Origin: Chryseobacterium sp. KACC 21268
GTDB taxonomy: Bacteria > Bacteroidota > Bacteroidia > Flavobacteriales > Weeksellaceae
NCBI GenBank assembly: GCA_028736075.1
Contig: CP117875.1
Coordinates: 3,286,001-3,350,000, forward strand
Direction of reading: 5' to 3'
Length of the DNA: 64,000 nucleotides
Below, one piece after another: positions 1 through 8,250 of this stretch (positions are counted from its first letter, which is position 1; each line of letters starts with the position of its first letter). The translations under genes and the position numbers were made by a program. The notes beneath the pieces were generated by a model, which saw nothing but the letters and a program-made list of their open reading frames with translations, ran no database searches and had not been told where the DNA came from.

Positions 1-2
1 CA

Positions 3-728
3 CCTCTACTCGCCCCTTTCAATCACTTGAATGAAAGAGAATCGATGGAAAAACTCTCTGAACTCACGGAAGAGATCAAGGAAAAAATATCAGAAATGGC
101 TATCAGCTATAATGTCAATATCATCTCCGGAAGTATGCCAATCTTGGAGGAAGGACAACTGTTCAACGTAAGTTATCTCCTTCATAGAGACGGAAAAATC
201 GATGAATACAGAAAAGTACACATTACGCCAAACGAAAAGAAATATTATGGAATGGCAGGCGGAAATGAGATCAAGGTCTTCGACACAGATTGTGGAAAAG
301 TGGGCGTTATCATTTGCTACGATGTCGAGTTTCCCGAATTACCAAGATTATTAGCAGACCAAGGAATGAAAATTCTATTTGTTCCATATCTCACAGATAC
401 TCAGAATGCTTACACGCGCGTTCGCCATTGCGCGGCAGCAAGAGCCATAGAAAATGAGTGTTATGTCGCGATTGCAGGTTGCGTGGGGAATTTGCCTGGC
501 GTGAATAATATGGATATCCAATATGGTCAGGCCACGGTTTTCACGCCGTCGGATTTTGCGTTTCCGTCCAATGCCATTAAGGGCGAAGCAACGCCAAATA
601 CCGAGATGACCATCATTGTAGATGTGGATTTGAATTTATTGAAGGAGCTACATTACAACGGTGCCGTGAAAACATTGACAGACAGAAGACAGGATTTGTA
701 CGATGTGATATTGCGAAATCAGAATTAA
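3..728 (+). CDS. Carbon-nitrogen hydrolase (nitrilase superfamily), 5' end cut by window edge
   Basis: The reading frame is open to the left edge, so the true start and the first catalytic residue (Glu) lie outside the window. A TTG at 27 is in frame but is probably internal. Counting from it, the catalytic Lys is K63 in YRKVHITPNE and the nucleophile is C97 in VGVIICYDVEFPE, both standard nitrilase-superfamily motifs. Members hydrolyse C-N bonds of amides or nitriles in the cytoplasm. In flavobacteria this sequence type usually forms the C-terminal half of a roughly 500-residue protein whose N-terminal half is a GNAT acetyltransferase; whether that half is present cannot be seen here. Substrate unknown. 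The gene is followed by an intergenic repeat (731-822). Confidence 0.85.
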   Translation, partial: PLLAPFNHLNERESMEKLSELTEEIKEKISEMAISYNVNIISGSMPILEEGQLFNVSYLLHRDGKIDEYRKVHITPNEKKYYGMAGGNEIKVFDTDCGKVGVIICYDVEFPELPRLLADQGMKILFVPYLTDTQNAYTRVRHCAAARAIENECYVAIAGCVGNLPGVNNMDIQYGQATVFTPSDFAFPSNAIKGEATPNTEMTIIVDVDLNLLKELHYNGAVKTLTDRRQDLYDVILRNQN

Positions 729-730
729 AA

Positions 731-822
731 TTTGGGCAGCTATTTCCGCCTTCCGTTCCCGCTTTTTTTGCCAAGGCTTTTCCCAATTCAAAAAAGAGCT
801 CCACTCAAGTTGGGCTGCGGGA
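731..822 (+). repeat. Dispersed intergenic repeat family 1, copy A
   Basis: Begins TTTGGGC, then a CCGCCTTCC segment, a run of seven T, the core GCCAAGGCTTTTCCC, a run of six A, then GAGCTCC. The T-run and A-run allow a hairpin. It lies two bases after the stop codon of the nitrilase-like gene. The same core occurs at 34305-34389 and, reverse-complemented, at 6411-6508. Confidence 0.8.
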
Positions 823-893
823 TTGTGTATAAAAATAACATTTTTCAGAAATTACTTTGTGAGTACATTTAACAACGCTTCAAATTAATCATC

Positions 894-901
894 TAAATTT
901 G
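894..901 (+). promoter_or_regulatory. Bacteroidetes -7 promoter element for the DUF4197 gene
   Basis: TAAATTTG matches the Bacteroidetes TAnnTTTG element, 17 bases before the ATG at 918. No well-placed -33 TTG was found. Confidence 0.5.
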
Positions 902-917
902 TATAAAATTATAAATA

Positions 918-1736
918 ATGAAAAAAACGATTTTCTTAGCTGCTGGTTTATTATTTTCAATCTCCATACAGGCTCAAACGCAAACACAGATTTTTGATAT
1001 TCTGAAATCAGCTGTCAAAACCAAAACAGGCGTTGATTTGAACAATACGAAAACACAAAACCCCGCGACTACGACAGGTTCAACCACCACGACTACGAAC
1101 TCAAATTCCAATATCAATCTTGGCAATCTGACTTCTACCCAAATTTCATCCGGTTTAAAAGAAGCTTTGAATCTTGGTGTGAAAGAAGGCGTACAAAAAT
1201 TAGGTGTAACGGATGGTTTCCTAAAAAATGAAGCCGTTAAAATCTTAATGCCCGAAAAACTGAGAAAGATTGATACAACACTTAGAAGCATTGGTTTAGG
1301 AAGTCTGGCAGACCAGGGCGTTAAATTGCTCAACAGAGCGGCAGAAGACGCCGTGACAGAAGCAACTCCGATTTTTGCAAATGCGATTACATCAATGACG
1401 ATTACGGATGCAAAGAATATTCTTTTGGGAAGCAACAATGCAGCGACCAATTATCTTCAAACCAAAACGCAGACACAACTATTTACCGCTTTTCAGCCAA
1501 AAGTACAAGCATCATTGAGTAAAGTTGGCGCAGACACAGTTTGGAAAAATATGATTTCAAAATACAACACCTTCACGGGACAAGCGGTAACGACTGACCT
1601 TAACGAATATGTTACGAATGAAACCATCAACGGTGTTTTCAAAATGGTAGCTGAGAAAGAATCTGGAATTAGAAATAATTCTGCTATGAGAACCACTTCT
1701 ATTCTACAAAAGGTTTTTGGAGCAGTTAAGAAATAG
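918..1736 (+). CDS. DUF4197 family exported protein
   Basis: This 272-residue protein starts with a signal peptide (about residues 1-19, ending IQAQ). A Thr/Asn/Ser-rich linker (about 47-66) follows, then a mostly helical domain with the features of DUF4197, including SSGLKEALNLGVKEGV and a KILMPEKLRKID segment. DUF4197 proteins are exported to the periplasm or envelope and have no established function. The start is a clear ATG preceded by a TAnnTTTG element. The gene stands alone and ends at a long hairpin terminator shared with the convergent lipoprotein gene. Confidence 0.85.
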   Translation: MKKTIFLAAGLLFSISIQAQTQTQIFDILKSAVKTKTGVDLNNTKTQNPATTTGSTTTTTNSNSNINLGNLTSTQISSGLKEALNLGVKEGVQKLGVTDGFLKNEAVKILMPEKLRKIDTTLRSIGLGSLADQGVKLLNRAAEDAVTEATPIFANAITSMTITDAKNILLGSNNAATNYLQTKTQTQLFTAFQPKVQASLSKVGADTVWKNMISKYNTFTGQAVTTDLNEYVTNETINGVFKMVAEKESGIRNNSAMRTTSILQKVFGAVKK

Positions 1737-1751
1737 ATTTAGAAGTTAAAA

Positions 1752-1805
1752 ATTAGATAATAAGAAAATCCACAATTACAGTTTTGGATTTTCTTATTAT
1801 CTAAT
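1752..1805. terminator. Bidirectional terminator hairpin, 21-bp perfect stem
   Basis: Arms 1752-1772 and 1785-1805 are perfect inverted copies (left arm starts ATTAGATAATAAG) around a 12-base loop. It sits between convergent genes and is AT-rich, giving T-runs on both strands. Confidence 0.8.
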
Positions 1806-1813
1806 TATATTTT

Positions 1814-2188
1814 TCACTTAACTTCAATCGTGTACAAAGTAGAAAATAGTTTTTTCTTTCTATTAAGGTTGAATTTTGAATTTATCTCTGGTTTATTATT
1901 TAGAATAATCGAATCTATATCTTTTTTAATCTTAATTTTTTTATAAGGAAAGCTTTCCTCTGAACCTCCCCATCCTATTGCTGAATAAATAGTGAAATTT
2001 TTTTTTGCTTTGATAACTATCGAATCATAAAATATTGAATCAAGTTTAGATTCGTAGAAGTACTTTTTATAATTGGGTTCTGTGAAAACATAAATATCCT
2101 TCTCAGAATTATTATTAATTATATAAGAGTATCCAGGATCACAAGAAATAACTGTGAAAATTGAAATAAGCAAAAAGATATATTTCAT
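1814..2188 (-). CDS. Small putative lipoprotein, unknown function
   Basis: A 124-residue protein with a lipoprotein signal: hydrophobic residues 3-14, then VISCDPGYS with the acylated Cys at residue 16. The rest is polar and Lys/Ser/Asn-rich, with likely beta strands and no motif I recognise. The coding sequence is clearly more AT-rich than its neighbours, as is common for strain-variable flavobacterial orphans. It begins 16 bp from the 3' end of scoB, so scoB transcripts may read into it. Confidence 0.7.
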   Translation of the reverse strand: MKYIFLLISIFTVISCDPGYSYIINNNSEKDIYVFTEPNYKKYFYESKLDSIFYDSIVIKAKKNFTIYSAIGWGGSEESFPYKKIKIKKDIDSIILNNKPEINSKFNLNRKKKLFSTLYTIEVK

Positions 2189-2204
2189 TAAATAAATTTA
2201 AATT

Positions 2205-2858
2205 TTAAAACACCATCTCCGGAATCTCACCATCAATAATCAATTCAGCTTCTGTTGCTTTGATGATATCTTCAACCGAAATTCCCGGAGCTCTTTCCAG
2301 AAGTTTGAAACCTTTCTCGGTCACTTCCAAAACGGCTAATTCTGTCACTACTTTTTTGACACAATTCACGCCTGTCAAAGGCAACGTGCAATTCTTCAAA
2401 ATTTTAGATTCTCCAGCTTTGTTCACGTGCATCATTGCGACGATGATATTTTCTGCAGAGGCGACCAAATCCATTGCGCCGCCCATTCCTTTCACCATTT
2501 TCCCCGGGATTTTCCAATTGGCAATATCGCCGTTTTCGGAAACTTCCATTGCGCCGAGAATCGTAAGGTCAACTTTTTGACTTCTAATCATCCCAAAACT
2601 GAAAGCCGAATCAAAAAAAGAACCGCCTGGTAGAATCGTGATGGTTTGCTTTCCAGCATTGATAAGGTCTGCATCTTCTTCGCCTTCAAATGGAAAAGGT
2701 CCCATTCCGAGTACGCCATTTTCACTTTGGAATTCTACGGAAAGATTGTCTGGGACGTAGTTTGCCACCAATGTCGGAATCCCGATTCCGAGGTTTACGT
2801 AGTAGCCGTCTTTCACTTCTTTGGAGATGCGCTGTGCGATTTGTTCTTTGGTCAACAT
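2205..2858 (-). CDS. scoB: 3-oxoacid CoA-transferase subunit B
   Basis: The 217-residue protein matches the usual length of the B subunit of succinyl-CoA:3-oxoacid (or acetate:acetoacetate) CoA-transferase. It has the N-terminal NLGIGIPTLVANYVP segment and the SENGVLGMGP motif, in which E46 is the family's catalytic glutamate that forms the CoA thioester. Together with ScoA it moves CoA between succinate (or acetate) and acetoacetate. The A subunit is encoded at 5510-6208 on the same strand but is not adjacent, because two plus-strand genes lie between. The acetyl-CoA acetyltransferase at 19313-20494 would process the product. Confidence 0.93.
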   Translation of the reverse strand: MLTKEQIAQRISKEVKDGYYVNLGIGIPTLVANYVPDNLSVEFQSENGVLGMGPFPFEGEEDADLINAGKQTITILPGGSFFDSAFSFGMIRSQKVDLTILGAMEVSENGDIANWKIPGKMVKGMGGAMDLVASAENIIVAMMHVNKAGESKILKNCTLPLTGVNCVKKVVTELAVLEVTEKGFKLLERAPGISVEDIIKATEAELIIDGEIPEMVF

Positions 2859-2926
2859 AGTAAAAACTTATTACTGCAATATATATAAAATTAGGTTTAC
2901 AGAGAAATGCTTCAGATTTATATCAG

Positions 2927-2934
2927 TAATTTTG
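2927..2934 (+). promoter_or_regulatory. -7 promoter element for the ABC exporter
   Basis: TAATTTTG followed by C matches TAnnTTTG. It lies 12 bases before the ATG at 2946 and downstream of an earlier in-frame ATG at 2907, so it argues for 2946 as the true start and for a very short leader. Confidence 0.55.
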
Positions 2935-2945
2935 CACCAATTATT

Positions 2946-4733
2946 ATGAAGACATTATTACACTATCTCAAACCTCACAAATGGTTGTTGATTACTTCGT
3001 TAGTTTTGGCAACAATCAATCAGGTTTTTTCTTTGTTTGCGCCCGCTATCACAGGAAATATTCTCGACCAATTGGTCACACATCCCAACTTTTTCGATAA
3101 AGAAAAATTAATGCCCAGAAACCTGAATCAATTTCTTTACGGGAATGATGTTTTCCACGGCGCGTTTTATTTCCTTGGATTATTGATTGGAACCGCGATG
3201 ATAAGTAGAATTGCCAAGGCTTTTCAAGATTATGTCGTGAGTGTGATTACGCAGAAATTTGGGGCGAATATTTTCACGGACGGTCTGCAACACTCGATGG
3301 CATTGCCCTATCAGGAATTTGAAGACCAAAGAAGTGGCGAAACTTTATCGATTTTAACTAAGGTTAGAGAAGATTCGGTGAAATTTATTACCAATTTCAT
3401 CAATATATTCTTTGGGATTTTAGTCAGTATTATTTTCGTTTCCGTTTATGCGATTCGTTTGCATTGGTCGATAATGCCGGTTTATGTCGTTGGAATATTT
3501 CTCATTGCTTTTATCACGAATCTATTAAGCAAAAGAATTAAAAATATTCAAAAAACAATTGTCACTGAAACCACGAGCTTGGCGGGAAGCACGACGGAAA
3601 GTTTGAGAAATATCGAAATCGTGAAAAGTCTAGGCCTAACCAAACAAGAAGTTAAACGTCTGAATAACAACACGTACAAAATCCTCGGACTTGAATTGAA
3701 GAAAGTCAAAAGCATCCGCTCATTAAGTTTCATTCAAGGAACGATGGTGAATTTTCTTCAACAATTGATTACGCTGACGCTTTTATATTTGATTTTCAGA
3801 AACATCGTGACGCCAGGACAATATCTGTCATTGATGTTCTACGGATTCTTTATTTTCGGGCCAATGCAGGAGATTGGAAACATCATCATTTCCTATCGTG
3901 AAGCCGAAGCTTCCTTGAAAAACTTCGATAACCTGATGAAAAAACCAGTCGAAGAAAAACCTTTGACGCCAAAACAAATTGGCGCGATTGAGGAACTGGA
4001 ATTCAAGCACGTTTCTTTCAAGCATCAGTCAGCGCAATACAAGGCTTTGAACAATATATCGTTTGATGTCAAAAATGGCGAAACGATTGCTTTTGTTGGG
4101 CCAAGTGGTTCCGGGAAAAGTACGTTGGTAAAACTTTTGGTGGGACTTTACCGCGCTCAGGAAGGGAATATTTTTTATAATGAAATCAATGGGAAGGAAT
4201 TTGATTTTGATGAATTGAGAAATCAAATCGGTTTTGTAACCCAAGACACGCAACTTTTTGCAGGAACAATTCGAGAAAATCTTCTTTTCGTAAATCCAGA
4301 CGCCACCGAAGCTGACATCCAAATGGCTTTGAAAAAATCAAGTTGCACAGGCTTATTAGAACGTGCCGAAAAAGGAATCGAAACCGTGATTGGAGAAGGT
4401 GGATTGAAATTAAGTGGTGGTGAAAAACAGCGAATTGCCATTGCCAGAGCCTTGTTGAGAAAACCACATCTGTTGATTTTTGATGAAGCTACTTCTGCTT
4501 TGGACAGTATCACGGAAGAAGAAATCACAACCACCATCAAAGATATTTCTGAACAAAAAGAACAAATCACCGTTCTCATCGCCCACCGATTGAGCACCAT
4601 AATGCACGCCGACAGAATCTACGTTTTGGAACGCGGACAAGTCATAGAAATGGGCTCTCACGACAATCTGATTGCCGAAAAAGGTTTGTATTATGCGATG
4701 TGGAGGCAGCAGATTGGGGAGAGGAAAATATAA
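2946..4733 (+). CDS. ABC exporter half-transporter (MsbA-like)
   Basis: A 595-residue transporter with an N-terminal six-helix membrane domain (about 1-320) and a C-terminal ATPase. The nucleotide-binding domain has Walker A GPSGSGKST (385-393), a Q-loop at about Q433, signature LSGGEKQR (489-496), Walker B LLIFDEAT (509-516) and H-loop His547. This is the full set for an active homodimeric exporter of lipids, peptides or drugs in the inner membrane. Substrate not predictable. An upstream ATG at 2907 is in frame, but the TAnnTTTG element lies between the two, so the MKTLLHYL start is preferred. It is transcribed divergently from scoB and separates scoB from scoA. Confidence 0.92.
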   Translation: MKTLLHYLKPHKWLLITSLVLATINQVFSLFAPAITGNILDQLVTHPNFFDKEKLMPRNLNQFLYGNDVFHGAFYFLGLLIGTAMISRIAKAFQDYVVSVITQKFGANIFTDGLQHSMALPYQEFEDQRSGETLSILTKVREDSVKFITNFINIFFGILVSIIFVSVYAIRLHWSIMPVYVVGIFLIAFITNLLSKRIKNIQKTIVTETTSLAGSTTESLRNIEIVKSLGLTKQEVKRLNNNTYKILGLELKKVKSIRSLSFIQGTMVNFLQQLITLTLLYLIFRNIVTPGQYLSLMFYGFFIFGPMQEIGNIIISYREAEASLKNFDNLMKKPVEEKPLTPKQIGAIEELEFKHVSFKHQSAQYKALNNISFDVKNGETIAFVGPSGSGKSTLVKLLVGLYRAQEGNIFYNEINGKEFDFDELRNQIGFVTQDTQLFAGTIRENLLFVNPDATEADIQMALKKSSCTGLLERAEKGIETVIGEGGLKLSGGEKQRIAIARALLRKPHLLIFDEATSALDSITEEEITTTIKDISEQKEQITVLIAHRLSTIMHADRIYVLERGQVIEMGSHDNLIAEKGLYYAMWRQQIGERKI

Positions 4734-4814
4734 TGGGTTGTAACTTTTTATTTGATTTGCAAGTAATGTATATTTGTTTTCTTAGTTTCTTACTCCCAAC
4801 TTTAAAAAAAATTA

Positions 4815-5453
4815 ATGATTAATTTTGAAAATTTATTAAGTGCTTTGATTGGTTCTGTAATTGGTATTTTTATCTCTGGGTCTTTTGGTAGATTAAATAA
4901 TGCGATAAAAATAAATAGTTATAGAAAATTAATTCTAGTATATTCAAAGTTTATTGTCATAAGAAAAGCAGAAAAATACATTTCGAATTTTGAAGAGTCT
5001 AAATCTTATATACTCGACTTCGTCGAAATGCATAATTATGGTAAAAAAGCAGAAATTAAATTTGATGCAATGCCTATGTTTAATAGTGATATTTATAAGA
5101 GCATTCCTACTGAGTTTTTATACAAAATTTTCCTAAATAAAGAACTGTATACTGACTTCTTAGATACCATTTATAGCATCGATTTTTTAAAATCAAATAT
5201 GCCATCAAATAAAATTTCAGAGTTTAATCAGAATATTAAAAATCATATAACATATCAAAACATTCCACTTAAAGAAGTAAATAATCATTTAGAAGATTGT
5301 TCAACAGTTAAAAATCTTATCGAACGTTTTCAAAAAGATTCTGATTTTAAGATAAAAAGAGCAAAGGGAATTATTTATGAAGTTACAAATATAGATGAGA
5401 AGCTTAAAGGCAATAATATCATCTGGATAATTAGATATTTTTTTAGTCAATAA
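4815..5453 (+). CDS. Orphan protein with an N-terminal membrane anchor
   Basis: A 212-residue protein not recognised as any family. Residues 6-24 (LLSALIGSVIGIFISGSFG) form one probable transmembrane helix. The rest is soluble, helical and rich in Lys, Ile and Asn, and presumably cytoplasmic. The coding region is strongly AT-rich compared with the CoA-transferase genes on either side. The spacing to the exporter (81 bp) does not show a shared operon. It may be a strain-variable insertion. Confidence 0.6.
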   Translation: MINFENLLSALIGSVIGIFISGSFGRLNNAIKINSYRKLILVYSKFIVIRKAEKYISNFEESKSYILDFVEMHNYGKKAEIKFDAMPMFNSDIYKSIPTEFLYKIFLNKELYTDFLDTIYSIDFLKSNMPSNKISEFNQNIKNHITYQNIPLKEVNNHLEDCSTVKNLIERFQKDSDFKIKRAKGIIYEVTNIDEKLKGNNIIWIIRYFFSQ

Positions 5454-5509
5454 TAATTCTCTTAAAAGATTGATTAAAAATTAAGGCAACAACAAATCCT
5501 GAGTTCTTT

Positions 5510-6208
5510 TTACCTCTTCCTTACAGTCCTCTGCTCAATCCTTTTCTCATAATTCTCGCCTTGGAAAATCCTTTGAACCATAATTCCGGGAATGTGGATT
5601 TCGTTCGGGTCCAGTTGTCCTGGTTCTACCAGCTCTTCCACTTCTGCAATCGTGATTTTTCCGGCGCCTGCCATTGGGAAATTAAAATTACGGGCTGAAC
5701 CTTTGAAAATCAAGTTTCCTGCGTGGTCACCTTTCCAAGCTTTTACGATGGAGAATTCTGCTTTGTAGGCGTGTTCCAAAATGTGTGGTTTCCCATCAAA
5801 ATCTTTGACTTCTTTGCCTTCCGCCACTTCTGTCCCGAAACCTGCTGGTGTGTAGAATGCGGGAATCCCAGCTTGTGCTGACCTGCATTTTTCGGCAAGT
5901 GTTCCTTGTGGCGTGAGTTCTACTTCCAATTCTCCGGAGAGCATTTGGCGCTCGAATTCTGCGTTCTCACCAACGTAGGACGAAATCATTTTTTTGATTT
6001 GTTTTTTCTGTAATAATAATCCCAATCCGAAGTCGTCAACGCCGGCGTTGTTGGAAATGCAGGTCAAATCTGTGACGTTTTTGTTGACCAATTCTGTGAT
6101 GCAATTCTCAGGAATCCCGCAAAGTCCGAATCCGCCGAGCATTATGGTCATTCCGCTTTCTATATCTTTTACCGCTTCTTGGGCGTTTTTCACTCTTTTA
6201 TCAATCAT
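5510..6208 (-). CDS. scoA: 3-oxoacid CoA-transferase subunit A
   Basis: The 232-residue protein is full length for the alpha subunit. It has the [13 protein letters not shown] segment near residue 25 and the [15 protein letters not shown] region typical of class I CoA-transferases. It pairs with ScoB (2205-2858) for CoA transfer between succinyl-CoA or acetyl-CoA and acetoacetate in the cytoplasm. The two genes face the same way but are about 2.65 kb apart with oppositely oriented genes between, so they cannot share a simple operon mRNA. The start is an ATG giving [13 protein letters not shown]. Confidence 0.93.
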   Translation of the reverse strand: MIDKRVKNAQEAVKDIESGMTIMLGGFGLCGIPENCITELVNKNVTDLTCISNNAGVDDFGLGLLLQKKQIKKMISSYVGENAEFERQMLSGELEVELTPQGTLAEKCRSAQAGIPAFYTPAGFGTEVAEGKEVKDFDGKPHILEHAYKAEFSIVKAWKGDHAGNLIFKGSARNFNFPMAGAGKITIAEVEELVEPGQLDPNEIHIPGIMVQRIFQGENYEKRIEQRTVRKR

Positions 6209-6572
6209 AAAATTGAGTTTTTGTCTTTCAGTTTCTTAGTTCATAAATATAAAAAAATCTGCTTGAGTAGAGGAAATAAATTAGAGAAAAGATTATTTCT
6301 ATTGAGAAAGACTTCGATTCCGCTTAGCCTGAAAATGTAATCTAACTTTACTTTTCCGAAAATTGATTGGATGCTTACGTGAAAATTCAATCACAAAACT
6401 TCCTCTTTTGCGAAGCGCGCCCCGGCTTGAACGGAGCTCTTTTTGTTAGCGCAGGGAAAAGCCTTGGCACAAAAAAGCGGGAGTGGAAGACGGATAAAGG
6501 CGCCCAAATAAATCACAAAAAAAAGCCATATCCGAAATCGCATATGACTTTCTTTAATAACAATTTAAACAT
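6209..6572. other. Gene-free spacer upstream of scoA
   Basis: A 364-bp spacer. It holds the region upstream of scoA on the minus strand (an AT-rich TATATTTA stretch near 6246) and repeat copy B (6411-6508). No gene is supported; an open frame at 6367-6612 simply runs through the repeat. Confidence 0.6.
6411..6508 (-). repeat. Dispersed intergenic repeat family 1, copy B
   Basis: Reverse-complement match to copy A: read on the minus strand it has TTTGGGCGCC, CCGTCTTCC, TCCCGCTTTTTT, GTGCCAAGGCTTTTCCC, a run of A, GAGCTCC and TCAAG. It lies about 65 bp downstream of the minus-strand gene ending at 6573. Confidence 0.8.
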
Positions 6573-6968
6573 TTATCTATTATCTATCGTGACGCTCACA
6601 GGCATCACGTAAGTCGTAGCCATCATATTTTGCTTCAGTTTGTTGACGTCCACTTTGTAAAGAAGATTGGCCAAAACGTTTTCCAGTTCTTTGCTTACAT
6701 TTTTGCAGTCGCCTTTGGCGTGGATATTTGTGATTTTTCCGTTCTCAGCGAGACTGAATCTGACGTCTGAATTGATGACGCCTTCCTTATATTCCGATTT
6801 TGTGAAGTCGAAATTATCTCTCACTAGATTTCTAAGTTCCCCGAAAGCATCGCCAGAGCGAAGCACCACTTCCTGTATATTTTTCTCAGATTCCTGAGCC
6901 TGAGCCACACTGAACAAACCTGCCAATACAAATATTGATAATGCAACCATTTTGCTAATCATTTTCAT
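6573..6968 (-). CDS. Small exported protein, unknown function
   Basis: About 131 residues with a signal peptide (MVALSIFVLAGLFSVAQAQ) and a mature domain of about 105 residues. The segment SDVRFSLAENGKITNIHAKGDC looks like the beta-strand pattern of TonB C-terminal-like folds, a weak inference. Several in-frame ATGs cluster at the N-terminus (6974, 6968, 6962, 6950); 6968 is chosen because it gives a compact MKMISK start, but any is possible. Single gene, followed by repeat copy B. Probably periplasmic. Confidence 0.7.
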   Translation of the reverse strand: MKMISKMVALSIFVLAGLFSVAQAQESEKNIQEVVLRSGDAFGELRNLVRDNFDFTKSEYKEGVINSDVRFSLAENGKITNIHAKGDCKNVSKELENVLANLLYKVDVNKLKQNMMATTYVMPVSVTIDNR

Positions 6969-7093
6969 TTCCATAATCAATTGATTTTGAGTTAATATTT
7001 ATCTTATCTAATGACAAAGTTACAACATTTTAATATTCCGTTCATATTAAATTAACATTGAAGTTAAAAATTTAACATTGGGATTTCAAAAAA

Positions 7094-7125
7094 AAATTCC
7101 AAGAGAACTGAATCTTCTGGAATTT
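7094..7125 (-). terminator. Probable terminator hairpin
   Basis: AAATTCC (7094-7100) pairs with GGAATTT (7119-7125), with further partial pairing inside. A run of A on the plus strand gives a U-tail for the minus-strand gene ending at 7145. Confidence 0.45.
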
Positions 7126-7144
7126 CTAAATTTATTTTAAATTT

Positions 7145-7333
7145 TTATTTATGATGTCCTGGTGCGAAAGGCCTTGCAGACTTGCTTCCGTAAACTTTTT
7201 TAGCGTGTCCTGGTGGCATTGGTCGCGCCCCGTGTCTCGGATGCTTTGGTGGTTTCGGTGGTCTTGGAGGTGCGACGCAAGAAAAACTAAGAAGGAAAAT
7301 ACCAGTTGCTAAATAAATTTTTAAAGATTTCAT
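7145..7333 (-). CDS. Tiny Pro/His/Gly-rich lipoprotein
   Basis: A 62-residue product starting MKSLKIYLATGIF. The signal ends LLSFSCVAPPRPPKPP, with the likely acylated Cys at about residue 19. The mature part consists of PP-K-P repeats, then MPPGHAKKVYGSKSARPFAPGH. Such short PPGHAKK proteins recur in Chryseobacterium and relatives and are often labelled 'quinol oxidase subunit 4' in databases, a name with little support. A longer in-frame start at 7429 would lose the signal peptide at the N-terminus and overlap the promoter region, so 7333 is preferred. Divergent from map. Confidence 0.65.
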   Translation of the reverse strand: MKSLKIYLATGIFLLSFSCVAPPRPPKPPKHPRHGARPMPPGHAKKVYGSKSARPFAPGHHK

Positions 7334-7406
7334 AACTTTTATTTTTATGAATAATGACAAAATTGATACCATTTGAAAATTATTGGACGGAGCAAGTCGT
7401 CGATAT

Positions 7407-7437
7407 TTGCTTTTTCTAATGATAATCAATAAATTTG
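7407..7437 (+). promoter_or_regulatory. map promoter, -33/-7
   Basis: TTG at 7407-7409, a 20-base spacer, then TAAATTTG at 7430-7437, a good match to the Bacteroidetes TTG-N(17-23)-TAnnTTTG pattern. The map ATG is 25 bases downstream. Confidence 0.65.
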
Positions 7438-7461
7438 ATTTACTGAATTAAAATTAACATT

Positions 7462-8226
7462 ATGTCTATCACCAACGAGTCAGAATTAATAGGAATGCAG
7501 AAAGCCAGCGAGGCTGTAGCATACGCTTTGAAGGAAATGAGAAACTTCGCCAAAGCTGGAATTTCGACCAAAGAATTGGATGATTTCGGAGGAAAAATCC
7601 TTGAAGAGATGGGCGCAAAATCTGCTCCTTATCTGACTTATGGTTTTCCAGGTTACACTTGCATCAGCGTGAATAATGAATTTTGCCACGGGATTCCATC
7701 TGAGAAAACGATTCTGAAAGAAGGTGATTTGATTAACATTGATGTTTCTGCGGAGTTAGATGGCTATTGGTCAGACAATGGCGGTTCGTTTGTGATTGGA
7801 GAAGATATCAACCAACATCAAAAACTGATTGATGCTTCCAAAGAAATCCTGCAAAAAGCAATTTCCAATATCAAAGGTGGCGTGAAAATCTCAGACATTG
7901 GTCATCTGATGGAAACCGAAGCCAAAAAACGTGGTTACAAAGTCATCAAAAATCTGACTGGACACGGCGTTGGCAGAAGTCTGCACGAGGAACCACACGA
8001 GATTGCAAATTACCGAGACCGATTCAATACGCAAAGATTCAAGAAGAATTCTGTGGTGGCGATTGAGACTTTCATTTCCACAACTTCCACGATTGCGGAC
8101 ACTCAAAAAGATGGCTGGACAATGGTTGGAAACAAAGGTGGTTTTATGGCACAACACGAACACACGATTGTTGTGACAGACGGAAAACCAATGATTTTGA
8201 CCGAGGCAAACGGAATTTATAATTAA
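7462..8226 (+). CDS. map: Methionine aminopeptidase, type I
   Basis: The 254-residue enzyme removes the initiator Met from nascent proteins in the cytoplasm. The dinuclear metal site is complete: two Asp in NIDVSAELDGYWSDNGGSF, His in GHGVGRSLHEEP, Glu in VVAIETFIST and Glu in QHEHTIVVTDG. There is no N-terminal zinc finger and no type II insert, which fits type I. In Chryseobacterium it stands outside the ribosomal-protein operon, and here too it is monocistronic with its own promoter (7407-7437). Confidence 0.96.
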   Translation: MSITNESELIGMQKASEAVAYALKEMRNFAKAGISTKELDDFGGKILEEMGAKSAPYLTYGFPGYTCISVNNEFCHGIPSEKTILKEGDLINIDVSAELDGYWSDNGGSFVIGEDINQHQKLIDASKEILQKAISNIKGGVKISDIGHLMETEAKKRGYKVIKNLTGHGVGRSLHEEPHEIANYRDRFNTQRFKKNSVVAIETFISTTSTIADTQKDGWTMVGNKGGFMAQHEHTIVVTDGKPMILTEANGIYN

Positions 8227-8250
8227 TATTCTTCTTCGAAAATTAAAAAT

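Noticed and set aside
2907-2945. Upstream ATG start for the ABC exporter
   Set aside because: The -7 promoter element lies between this ATG and the next one, and the extra 13 residues do not resemble the start of an exporter.
6367-6612. Open frame of about 80 codons on the plus strand
   Set aside because: It runs straight through repeat copy B, overlaps the 3' end of the real minus-strand gene and has no protein-like pattern.
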